From an uncultured Asticcacaulis sp. (GTDB lineage Bacteria; Pseudomonadota; Alphaproteobacteria; Caulobacterales; Caulobacteraceae): a stretch of 5,888 nucleotides of DNA. The notes under the pieces are model-generated. The model had not been told where the DNA came from. It searched no databases and was given only the letters and a program-made list of their open reading frames with translations. Shown here in pieces: positions 1-5,438 of the stretch; within the stretch, counting starts at the first letter, position 1; each line of letters starts with the position of its first letter. The position numbers and the translations under genes were made by a program. Location: the NCBI GenBank assembly GCA_946480125.1, contig CAMLIY010000190.1:1-5888 (forward strand), read 5' to 3'.

Positions 1-47
1 GACCACCGAGATCTACACTCTTTCCCTACACGACGCTCTTCCGATCT
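1..47 (+). other. Illumina TruSeq P5 adapter remnant (artefact)
   Basis: These 47 bases, ending in CGCTCTTCCGATCT, match from memory the 3' 47 nt of the 58-nt Illumina TruSeq universal adapter without a mismatch; only the first 11 nt of the adapter are absent. Genomic sequence begins at about base 48. This is untrimmed library sequence at a contig end, not bacterial DNA. It should be masked and not translated. Read on the minus strand in the frame of the neighbouring gene it yields the tail GRASCRERV. Confidence 0.98.
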
Positions 48-213
48 TAAAACCCAGATCAAGGCTGATATAGCCCAGATGCGTGATCATCATGGTGCCG
101 AGCAGGAAAAGCGCCGTAATAGCTGACACCATGAAAGCCAGATGCGCGAAGGCAAAGCCTTTTTTCCGCGCCCTGGCATGCGGGGCGGCATCCTTGGTGT
201 GCGGATCAGACAC
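48..213 (-). CDS. Small membrane protein, N-terminal fragment (cut by adapter)
   Basis: This is the 5' end of a minus-strand gene; 55 genuine codons are visible before the sequence runs into adapter. The start is GTG (211-213), supported by a GGGAG Shine-Dalgarno (complement of 221-225) 7 nt upstream. Residues 1-19 are polar and basic (HARARKKG), and residues 20-42 (from FAFAHLAFMV to GTMMI) form one clear hydrophobic membrane segment. By the positive-inside rule the N-terminus should be cytoplasmic. The fragment ends near LDLGF. Open reading continues through the adapter to a tail IGRASCRERV, which is artificial. I do not recognise the family. A membrane protein with several N-terminal helices, such as the DUF1499 type, is a guess only. 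The gene follows the pdxH/kinase operon on the same strand after 144 bp with its own putative promoter. Confidence 0.75.
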
Positions 214-240
214 TCGTCAACTCCCAGTTATGCTTGACGC

Positions 241-268
241 AGAATAGCCTGCGGAAAGCCTGCGTCAT
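241..268 (-). promoter_or_regulatory. Putative housekeeping promoter of the membrane-protein gene
   Basis: Read on the minus strand, ATGACGC (complement of 262-268) resembles the Caulobacter housekeeping -35 TTGACGS at 6 of 7 positions. After a 13-nt spacer comes GCTATTCT (complement of 241-248), which matches the GCTA core of the -10 GCTANAWC but not its second half. Spacing is within the 10-14 nt range known for this class. Transcription would start about 20 nt before the GTG at 213, leaving a short leader with the GGGAG site. The element also contains two direct copies of AGCCTGCG (246-253 and 257-264), 11 bp apart, about one helical turn. Assignment assumes a Caulobacter-like sigma factor. 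Confidence 0.35.
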
Positions 269-301
269 GCAATTACCTTCAAAACACGAAAATTGCAGCG
301 G

Positions 302-321
302 AAAGTTAAATAATCAACTTT
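302..321. repeat. AT-rich inverted repeat AAAGTT-8-AACTTT
   Basis: There is a perfect 6-bp inverted repeat, AAAGTT (302-307) and AACTTT (316-321), around an 8-nt AT-rich centre. It lies in the gap between the kinase stop codon and the membrane-protein promoter, about 35 bp upstream of the putative -35. Its low-GC composition stands out from the flanking genes. It could be a regulator site or upstream promoter element; alternatively it is chance in AT-rich DNA. Confidence 0.3.
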
Positions 322-357
322 ATTACATGCGGCCGAAAGCCTGAAATCCGGCCATTT

Positions 358-1788
358 TCACGACTTTGAAACGGTTTCTATATGCCATCCAATCCCAGAC
401 AGATCAACAGCTTGCTGGTTTAACGCTATATCGGGCGTTGCATCGGAGACATCATTCAGGCGGGCCGCCACACGGTCTTTGCGAAGCGACGCCGGCAGAT
501 CAAGCCACAGGCCCGTAAAAGCTACGTTTTTCTCTTGAGCCAACGCTTCACAATGATCCCGCCACGGGCTTTCTCTAAAAGTCGCGTCCAGGATAGCCGA
601 CTGGCCAGCCGCCAAAACGTCCCGCGCCAAGGTAAGCATATGGTCATAGACCCGGACATTTTCCTGCGGTGAATAAGCCGCTTTCGGCAGGGGGACGTGC
701 GCTGGGCAGTTCCATAGCCGTTTGCGGATTTCGTCACTGCGCAGGATGATGGCGCCTGGCGCCTGGCCGATTGCGGACGCTTCCTGACGGGCGCGCGTGC
801 TTTTACCCGAACCGGACAATCCGCCGATCGCCATCAATTGTGGCGCCGGCATTTCGAGAAAGCCTTGCGCCGCCTTAAGATACATTCGCGCCTGATCAAG
901 ACCATAATGCGCTTCGCCGCCATAATTGGCATTGACGTGGCAACGCACGGCTGCCCGCATCGACATATATAAAGGCAGCAGTTTCAAGCCGCTATGAACG
1001 GCACCGGCGTTACCCTCCAGACGGGAGGCCTGTTCGAGCCAGACATTCAGCACCCGGTTGGCGGCCGCCTCGTGCCCCCTCACCCACAGGTCCATCAGCA
1101 GGAATGCCAGGTCGTACAACACATCTATCTGGCTCAGGCGATCATTGAACTCGATACAGTCGAACAATATGGGCTTGCCGTTCTCGATCAGGATGTTGCC
1201 GAGATGCAAATCGCCGTGGCAATGGCGGACATAGCCATCTTCAAACCGTTGCAGCACATCGGCTTCGACAGCGGCATAGGCGGCGGAGACGGCGTCATCA
1301 TAGGCGTCAACCGCCTCGGCACCCAGTTGCTGGCGAAAGGTTTCGATATTTTTTTTATTTGAATCAATAACATATCTAATGTTGTTGACATGCTGGATAT
1401 CGTGACAAACCTCTGAGCCGGCATGGAAATGCGCCACCAGTTGCCCAAGATCCTGCATGACTGCCATATCCGGCGACCAGTCGGTCTGCGTGGCGCTTTG
1501 CTCACCCAGAACGCCACCGGTATCGAACCGCCGCATGACCAGTATGCTTTCTCCATCCCTCTCTTCGACGCCAAGATAGATATCGGCGGCCATGCGCTGA
1601 TTGAAACGCAATTCTCGCAGCAGGGCGGTGCGACGTTTTTCCGGCGTGGTGAAATCGAGAAAGCCGTAATCGACACTTTTCTTTATTTTATAGGCCTTGT
1701 CGCCCTTGAGCACGACGGTGGCGCAGGAGGTTTCGATCACCTGATCGGCGCCTTCTTTGAGATGAAACAGAACCTGACTAAGCGACAT
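358..1788 (-). CDS. Bifunctional APH-like phosphotransferase / P-loop kinase
   Basis: This 476-aa cytoplasmic protein has two nucleotide-using domains. Residues 1 to about 310 are an aminoglycoside-phosphotransferase/COG2187-like kinase fold: a lysine-rich strand (AYKIKKSVDYGFLDF, 32-46), the catalytic loop HGDLHLGN (191-198, with D193 as predicted base and N198 as metal ligand), and FDCIEF (209-214, with D210 in the DFG-like metal position). Residues 318-476 are an AAA_33/COG0645-type P-loop kinase: Walker A GGLSGSGKST (322-331), LRSDEIRK (349-356), a DAT motif (401-403), and an Arg-containing lid segment ending NDVSDAT (445-451). Length and order are those of the family annotated as 'bifunctional aminoglycoside phosphotransferase/ATP-binding protein'; its substrate is not established to my knowledge, and true drug resistance is unlikely. 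The ATG shares its first base with the last base of the pdxH TAA (TAATG on the minus strand), and no strong Shine-Dalgarno is visible, so translation is probably coupled to pdxH. Codons 144-148 contain an A8 run. Confidence 0.92.
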   Translation of the reverse strand: MSLSQVLFHLKEGADQVIETSCATVVLKGDKAYKIKKSVDYGFLDFTTPEKRRTALLRELRFNQRMAADIYLGVEERDGESILVMRRFDTGGVLGEQSATQTDWSPDMAVMQDLGQLVAHFHAGSEVCHDIQHVNNIRYVIDSNKKNIETFRQQLGAEAVDAYDDAVSAAYAAVEADVLQRFEDGYVRHCHGDLHLGNILIENGKPILFDCIEFNDRLSQIDVLYDLAFLLMDLWVRGHEAAANRVLNVWLEQASRLEGNAGAVHSGLKLLPLYMSMRAAVRCHVNANYGGEAHYGLDQARMYLKAAQGFLEMPAPQLMAIGGLSGSGKSTRARQEASAIGQAPGAIILRSDEIRKRLWNCPAHVPLPKAAYSPQENVRVYDHMLTLARDVLAAGQSAILDATFRESPWRDHCEALAQEKNVAFTGLWLDLPASLRKDRVAARLNDVSDATPDIALNQQAVDLSGIGWHIETVSKS

Positions 1789-2450
1789 TACGGATAAAGC
1801 TTCGTACGCGACCAGCCGCCCGTAGCCGCTTCACGTCGGAATTGAACCCGGTCATGCAGGCGAAAGGGCTTGTCACGCCAGAATTCCATAGCCAGGGGCG
1901 CCACCCGGAAGCCCGTCCAGTGCGGCGGGCGATCAATCTGGCCAAGGCCGAACTTCAGGCCATATTCCGCCACCTTCTTTTCCAGCGCAAAGCGATCTTC
2001 CAGCGGGCGCGACTGATCCGATGCCCAGGCGCCGATCTGGCTCTGGCGGGCCCGGCTATGGAAGTAAGCATCGGCTTCAGCATCGCTGACACGTGTAACT
2101 TCGCCCCGTATACGGACCTGACGGCGCAATGACTTCCAATGGAAGAGAAGCGCCGCCTTCGGATCTTGAGATAGTTGCTGACCTTTTGCGCTCAAGGTGT
2201 TGGTATAAAAAACAAAACCCGCCTCATCAAAATCTTTAAGCAAAACCATGCGTATATCCGGCAAGCCATCTGCATCGACTGTAGCCACCGCCATGGCGTT
2301 CGGATCGTTAGGCTCCTTCGCCCTGGCTTCCTTGAGCCATTCGGCGAAAAGAGCGAACGGTTCCCCCGTCTCTATTTCGCCCTCATGCGCAGCGTGGGCC
2401 TCAGCGTATTCATCAGCGGAGGGGCTTGGCGGGATCAGAGAATCGGTCAT
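1788..2450 (-). CDS. pdxH: Pyridoxamine/pyridoxine 5'-phosphate oxidase
   Basis: PdxH is an FMN-dependent cytoplasmic homodimer that oxidises pyridoxine 5'-phosphate or pyridoxamine 5'-phosphate to pyridoxal 5'-phosphate, the last step of B6 synthesis and salvage. From the ATG at 2448-2450 the protein is 220 aa, close to the 218 aa of the E. coli enzyme. Visible motifs are RMVLLK (67-72), FYTN (81-84), [11 protein letters not shown] (103-113), WASDQS (142-147), PPHWTGFR (175-182), RLHDR (197-201) and the C-terminal KLYP. With this start, K72, Y129, R133, S137, R197 and H199 fall on the same numbers I recall for the E. coli active site, which supports it. The upstream Shine-Dalgarno is weak (AAGAG, 4 nt away). 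In-frame ATGs at 2486, 2498 and 2513 exist; the last has a good GGAG site (complement of 2522-2525) 8 nt upstream and would give 241 aa with a non-homologous N-terminus. It is the first gene of the operon, with the kinase directly downstream. Confidence 0.95.
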   Translation of the reverse strand: MTDSLIPPSPSADEYAEAHAAHEGEIETGEPFALFAEWLKEARAKEPNDPNAMAVATVDADGLPDIRMVLLKDFDEAGFVFYTNTLSAKGQQLSQDPKAALLFHWKSLRRQVRIRGEVTRVSDAEADAYFHSRARQSQIGAWASDQSRPLEDRFALEKKVAEYGLKFGLGQIDRPPHWTGFRVAPLAMEFWRDKPFRLHDRVQFRREAATGGWSRTKLYP

Positions 2451-2465
2451 GGCGCTCTTAAGACT

Positions 2466-2491
2466 TTGCAAAGGATAATCAGGCATTAATC
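2466..2491 (+). promoter_or_regulatory. Possible promoter of the J-domain/GNAT operon
   Basis: On the plus strand, TTGCAAA (2466-2472) lies 10 nt before GCATTAATC (2483-2491), a loose match to the alphaproteobacterial -35/-10 pair with short spacing. Its first part lies within a perfect 10-bp palindrome, CTTTGCAAAG (2464-2473). A start near base 2498 would put the hairpin at 2499-2521 at the beginning of the leader. The same bases would lie in the pdxH leader or its N-terminal extension on the other strand. This is a weak call, made because the divergent genes need promoters in this short gap. Confidence 0.2.
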
Positions 2492-2498
2492 TGGGCAT

Positions 2499-2521
2499 CA
2501 GGCGCCGGAACATGGCGCCTG
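2499..2521. repeat. GC-rich inverted repeat between pdxH and the J-domain gene
   Basis: This is a perfect 8-bp inverted repeat, CAGGCGCC (2499-2506) and GGCGCCTG (2514-2521), with a 7-nt loop GGAACAT. Seven of the eight pairs are G:C, so it would form a stable hairpin in RNA from either strand. On the minus strand the loop holds the most upstream pdxH ATG (2511-2513), the GGAG site sits just outside the stem, and a further ATG follows the other side of the stem directly. There is no T-run on either side, so it is not a terminator. It may be a leader hairpin controlling start choice, or an operator shared by the divergent genes. Confidence 0.55.
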
Positions 2522-2564
2522 CTCCATATGTTTCAGAATGGACTTCGGGGCTCGGAACATCAAG

Positions 2565-3317
2565 ATGGCGGCGTTAAAAAGTCATGCGGAAGCGCTTAGC
2601 GAACTTGGCCTCAGCGAGTCAGCCCGCGATGAAGATATCCGCCTCGCCTTTAGACGCCGCCTGAAAGACACCCATCCTGATCTCCATGGCGGCGCGGATA
2701 CGCGCTTGCGGCGACTGATCCTGGCGCGTGATCTTCTAATGTCCCCCCTTAAAAAATCGACTGAAATGACTGAATTTATTCAGCCTTCACTCAGCACAGC
2801 AACGCCATTGACAATTACGCTGCACCAGGCGGTTTTTGGAGGGGCCATCACAGCGGAAGTACCCGCGCTGGAGGCTTCGCACCTGAATGAACCGCTGACT
2901 TCGCTCATCCAGACAAAAACCCTCCATGTTTTGCTGCCTTGCGGCCTGCGCAATGGAGAAAATGTACGTCTTTCCTGTGATGGGGCGGCGTCTGACACAC
3001 TGCTTTTCCAGATCAATATTGAGCCCGAAACCGATTTCCGGGTCTGGGGTGATGATATCTGGATGACCGCGATAGTGGAAAACCGCCTGTTCCGGCGAGG
3101 TGGCAAGGCTGTTATTGATACCCCTCGCGGTCTACAGGAAATCAATATTGACCGGAGCGTTCCCTATGGCGCCAGCCTGTGTCTGTACGGCAAAGGCTTG
3201 CCCGCCACTGAAAACCGGCCCGCCGGCAATCTGTATGTCCGGCTGGAAGCCGGCCCTGACCGGGTTCGACCGGCCGATCATGTCCTGAACGACTTCCGCC
3301 AGCGCTGGGCATCGTGA
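2565..3317 (+). CDS. J-domain / DnaJ C-terminal domain co-chaperone-like protein
   Basis: From the ATG at 2565 the protein is 250 aa. Residues 8 to about 60 are a compact J-domain with a basic helix II (LAFRRRLK) followed by HPD (37-39), the motif that stimulates Hsp70 ATPase. Residues from about 83 to 232 resemble the DnaJ C-terminal beta-sandwich pair; LYGKGLPA and GNLYVRLE near the end match the conserved 'GKG-P...G-L-V' stretch of the second sandwich. There is no Gly/Phe-rich linker and no CXXCXGXG zinc finger, so it is closer to CbpA-like proteins than to DnaJ, and shorter. It probably helps DnaK with some client, or has drifted to a special role. I chose the ATG at 2565 because GGAA (2554-2557) lies 7 nt upstream; the in-frame ATG at 2538 lacks a clear Shine-Dalgarno and would add nine residues. 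The stop overlaps the start of the GNAT gene by one base (TGATG). Confidence 0.85.
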   Translation: MAALKSHAEALSELGLSESARDEDIRLAFRRRLKDTHPDLHGGADTRLRRLILARDLLMSPLKKSTEMTEFIQPSLSTATPLTITLHQAVFGGAITAEVPALEASHLNEPLTSLIQTKTLHVLLPCGLRNGENVRLSCDGAASDTLLFQINIEPETDFRVWGDDIWMTAIVENRLFRRGGKAVIDTPRGLQEINIDRSVPYGASLCLYGKGLPATENRPAGNLYVRLEAGPDRVRPADHVLNDFRQRWAS

Positions 3318-4042
3318 TGCCGCTTACCTATGACCGTTTAAGCCCGTCGCTCGGTGTGCAGAAAAACGCCTTTGGCCAGCCTGTAGGCAAAACATTGCCG
3401 GACTGGCAGGCTTGTGAAAAACTGCCGGATAACCCGCTCATCGGCCGCACCTGCCGGGTCGTGCCCTTTGCGCCTGACCATGCCAAGGCGCTCTATATGG
3501 CTTTTGCCAGAGATGATGGCCGCCTGTGGACCTATATGCCGTATGGCCCGTTTGCCAACGCCGAAGCCGTGGCTGAAAGTGTCGATTCCTACCAGCGAAA
3601 CAGAGACTTCCAGACATTTACTATCATGGCGGATGACGTGCCACTCGGCTATGCCAGCTATCTGCGTTACGATCTGGCCAATGGCAGCGTAGAGGTCGGC
3701 GGCGTGACCTTTTCGCCACCCCTGCAACGCTCGGTCACGGCGACCGAAGCCATGTATCTGATGATGAAGCATGCCTTCGATCACGGCTACCTCCGCTACG
3801 AGTGGAAGTGCAACCAGCTCAACTTTCCCTCAAGTCGGGCAGCGCTCCGTCTGGGTTTCAGTTTTGAAGGCGTCTTCCGCAATGCCGTCATCAACATGGG
3901 GCAGCGCCGCGATACCGCCTGGTATTCAGTAATTATCGAGGACTGGCCGCAGGTTCGTGCGCGGTTGGAAGCCTGGCTCGATCCGGGCAATTTCAATGCT
4001 GAAGGCGTACAAAAACAGGCCCTGAGCGCTATGCCGCTTTAG
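3317..4042 (+). CDS. GNAT acetyltransferase, RimJ/RimL-like (COG1670 type)
   Basis: This cytoplasmic protein of 241 aa is predicted to transfer acetyl from acetyl-CoA to an amine on a protein N-terminus or small molecule; the substrate is unknown. Numbering from the ATG at 3317, the GNAT fold starts near residue 40 (IGRTCRVVPF) and includes the acetyl-CoA loop region PPLQRSVTATEA (135-146), where the usual Q/R-x-x-G-x-G/A is replaced by QRSVTA. The C-terminal stretch has the family pattern of a conserved Asn, then NFPSSRAALRLGF (169-181) and EGVFR (184-188). About 40 N-terminal residues precede the core, longer than typical RimL. A GTG at 3314 is an alternative start one codon upstream. The ATG overlaps the J-domain gene stop (TGATG) and has little Shine-Dalgarno, so translation is probably coupled. 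The stop overlaps the convergent symporter stop, leaving no room for a terminator between them. Confidence 0.9.
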   Translation: MPLTYDRLSPSLGVQKNAFGQPVGKTLPDWQACEKLPDNPLIGRTCRVVPFAPDHAKALYMAFARDDGRLWTYMPYGPFANAEAVAESVDSYQRNRDFQTFTIMADDVPLGYASYLRYDLANGSVEVGGVTFSPPLQRSVTATEAMYLMMKHAFDHGYLRYEWKCNQLNFPSSRAALRLGFSFEGVFRNAVINMGQRRDTAWYSVIIEDWPQVRARLEAWLDPGNFNAEGVQKQALSAMPL

Positions 4043-5310
4043 ATTTCCGCGGCTGATACCGTTGCCGGCGGCTTGGTCAGCAAGGGCGAATTCTTCTCGA
4101 TCATGCCATTTTCGCGCGCCACCAGGGTCGGCACCAGAATCTGGCTGGTAACATTGGTCGCCGTACGCATCATGTCGAGGATACGGTCTATGGCCGCAAG
4201 AATTGCCAATCCCTCTAATGGCAGCCCGGCGGTGGAGAGCGTCACCGTCAGCATGACCGTCGCCACGCCCGGCACACCGGCCGTCGCCAGTGAGCCCAGG
4301 ATCGAGGCCAGGGCGATCAGCAGATAATGTTGCGGCGTCAGCACGATATGGAAATAGTTGGCGATAAAGATCGACGAAATCGCCGGATAGATGGCCCCGC
4401 AACCATCCATCTTCATATTGGCGCCGAGAGGCAGCGCGAAACCGGCATAGGATTTCGGCAGTTTGAGATTATCAACCGCCACGGCCAGCGACACCGGCAG
4501 GGTGCCGATCGACGAGCAGGTGAAGAAAGCAGTCTGCTGGGCGGTAAAAATACCCTTGTAGAAGCCGGTTACGCGCAAGCCATGCAGCTTGAGCAGGGTC
4601 GGGTATATAATGAAGATTTCCACCAGGCAGCCAAGATAGATCAGGCCGATATAGGGGATCAGCGGCTTGAGCGCCTCCAGGCCATAACTGGCGACCACCG
4701 AGCCGATCAGGCCGAACACGCCGATCGGCGTCAACTGGATGATCCAGCGTGTCAGCTTGAACATCACCTGAGAGCCTTGTTCAACCAGATCAGACAAGGC
4801 TTTGGTTTTTTGGCCCAAAGCGCCTAGCGCTGCCCCGACGAGTATGGCGAAAAAGACGATGCTCAGTATCTGGCCGTCAGCAAAGCTCTTGAAGATATTT
4901 GATGGGACAATGCCGGTAATGACCTCGACGGGTCCGGGAATCGGCGCGTGTGTCTCGACCACAAGCGGCAATCCGGCCAGACCCGTGCCGGGTTGAAAAT
5001 AAGTCCCGATGGCCAGGCCGACCGATACAGCAATCGCCGAGGTGATCATGAACCAGAGGATCGTCTGGGCGCCGAGCTTGAGCGCCCTGCCCCCGGTCCC
5101 TTCCTCGCCATGCCCCAGACGCGCAATCGAGGCGGCGATGGTAAAAAAGACCAGCGGAGCCACCAGCATTTTAATGGCGCGGATAAACACATCACCTATC
5201 GGGTTCAAAACCGGCAGAGCGGCCTTGCCCCAACAGAGCGCCACAGCGATACCCAAGGCAAAAGCAACCAGGGTTTTCAGCCAGAAAGGGATTTTGCCGA
5301 GCCATGTCAT
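4039..5310 (-). CDS. Dicarboxylate/amino acid:cation symporter (SLC1/DAACS family)
   Basis: This 423-aa inner-membrane transporter is of the GltPh/GltP fold, length typical. Eight membrane helices and two re-entrant hairpins can be placed by motif: HP1 at CSSIGTLP (265-272), TM7 at GANMKMDGCG (296-305), HP2 at SLATAGVPG (340-348), TM8 at DRILDMMRTATNVTSQ (375-390). TM3 keeps the Thr-Ser pair (T90, S91) of the sodium region. D379, R382, T383 and N386 match GltPh D394, R397, T398 and N401, which read amino and side-chain carboxylate groups, so an acidic amino acid or related substrate is likely. Differences are that NMDGT becomes KMDGC (K300, C304) and the TM8 Asp corresponding to D405 becomes Q390. 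The sequence around KMDGC followed by GAIYPA recalls the MQGCAG-type motif of TcyP/YdjN cystine carriers, so substrate and ion coupling are uncertain. The start ATG at 5310 begins MTWLGKIPF; only a weak GAAAG lies upstream. It is divergent from aroC and tail-to-tail with the GNAT gene. Confidence 0.95.
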   Translation of the reverse strand: MTWLGKIPFWLKTLVAFALGIAVALCWGKAALPVLNPIGDVFIRAIKMLVAPLVFFTIAASIARLGHGEEGTGGRALKLGAQTILWFMITSAIAVSVGLAIGTYFQPGTGLAGLPLVVETHAPIPGPVEVITGIVPSNIFKSFADGQILSIVFFAILVGAALGALGQKTKALSDLVEQGSQVMFKLTRWIIQLTPIGVFGLIGSVVASYGLEALKPLIPYIGLIYLGCLVEIFIIYPTLLKLHGLRVTGFYKGIFTAQQTAFFTCSSIGTLPVSLAVAVDNLKLPKSYAGFALPLGANMKMDGCGAIYPAISSIFIANYFHIVLTPQHYLLIALASILGSLATAGVPGVATVMLTVTLSTAGLPLEGLAILAAIDRILDMMRTATNVTSQILVPTLVARENGMIEKNSPLLTKPPATVSAAEI

Positions 5311-5380
5311 GGGAATACTTTCGCACGTAACCAGTTGAAACTATATGGGCCTGCATCGTGCGTTTTGCACACTAAAAAAA

Positions 5381-5409
5381 TTGCGACCTCGGTTAAACGG
5401 GTCTAAAGC
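5381..5409 (+). promoter_or_regulatory. Possible aroC promoter
   Basis: TTGCGAC (5381-5387) and TCTAAAGC (5402-5409) are separated by 14 nt. The second element agrees with the Caulobacter -10 GCTANAWC at 6 of 8 positions; the first keeps TTG and the final C of the -35. The start point would fall near 5415, inside or beside the palindrome at 5413-5427, about 25 nt before the aroC ATG. The match is partial and assumes a Caulobacter-type sigma factor. Confidence 0.3.
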
Positions 5410-5412
5410 CAA

Positions 5413-5427
5413 AATACATTTTGTATT
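5413..5427. promoter_or_regulatory. Palindrome AATACA-TTT-TGTATT in aroC leader (candidate operator)
   Basis: This is a perfect hyphenated palindrome: AATACA (5413-5418), TTT, TGTATT (5422-5427). It ends 11 nt before the aroC ATG and overlaps the expected transcription start. Its odd length and two-fold symmetry are what a dimeric repressor site looks like. It is not the TyrR or TrpR box as I know them. It also overlaps the space where a ribosome would sit, so an RNA role is possible, though a stem of A:T pairs with a 3-nt loop would be weak. Confidence 0.4.
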
Positions 5428-5438
5428 AAAGAAATCTC

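Noticed and set aside
331..353. GGCCG/CGGCC inverted repeat just after the kinase stop codon, a possible terminator
   Set aside because: Only a 5-bp stem with a 13-nt loop, and on the minus strand it is followed by GCATGTAATAAAG with no T-run; too weak to call an intrinsic terminator.
994..1362. Plus-strand open frame antisense to the kinase gene
   Set aside because: Composition and codon pattern are those of the opposite strand of a well-supported gene; no recognisable domain or Shine-Dalgarno.
358..1788. Antibiotic (aminoglycoside) resistance gene
   Set aside because: The APH-like fold is shared by many small-molecule kinases; the fused P-loop domain, length and pdxH linkage mark the COG2187/COG0645 family, not a resistance determinant.
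3926..4402. Minus-strand open frame overlapping the symporter and the end of the GNAT gene in another frame
   Set aside because: It lacks membrane segments or motifs and lies over two strongly supported genes; a shadow of GC-rich coding DNA.
5358..5370. GTGC-GTTTT-GCAC small inverted repeat between the symporter and aroC
   Set aside because: Only a 4-bp stem; can arise by chance and there is no second signal tying it to either promoter.
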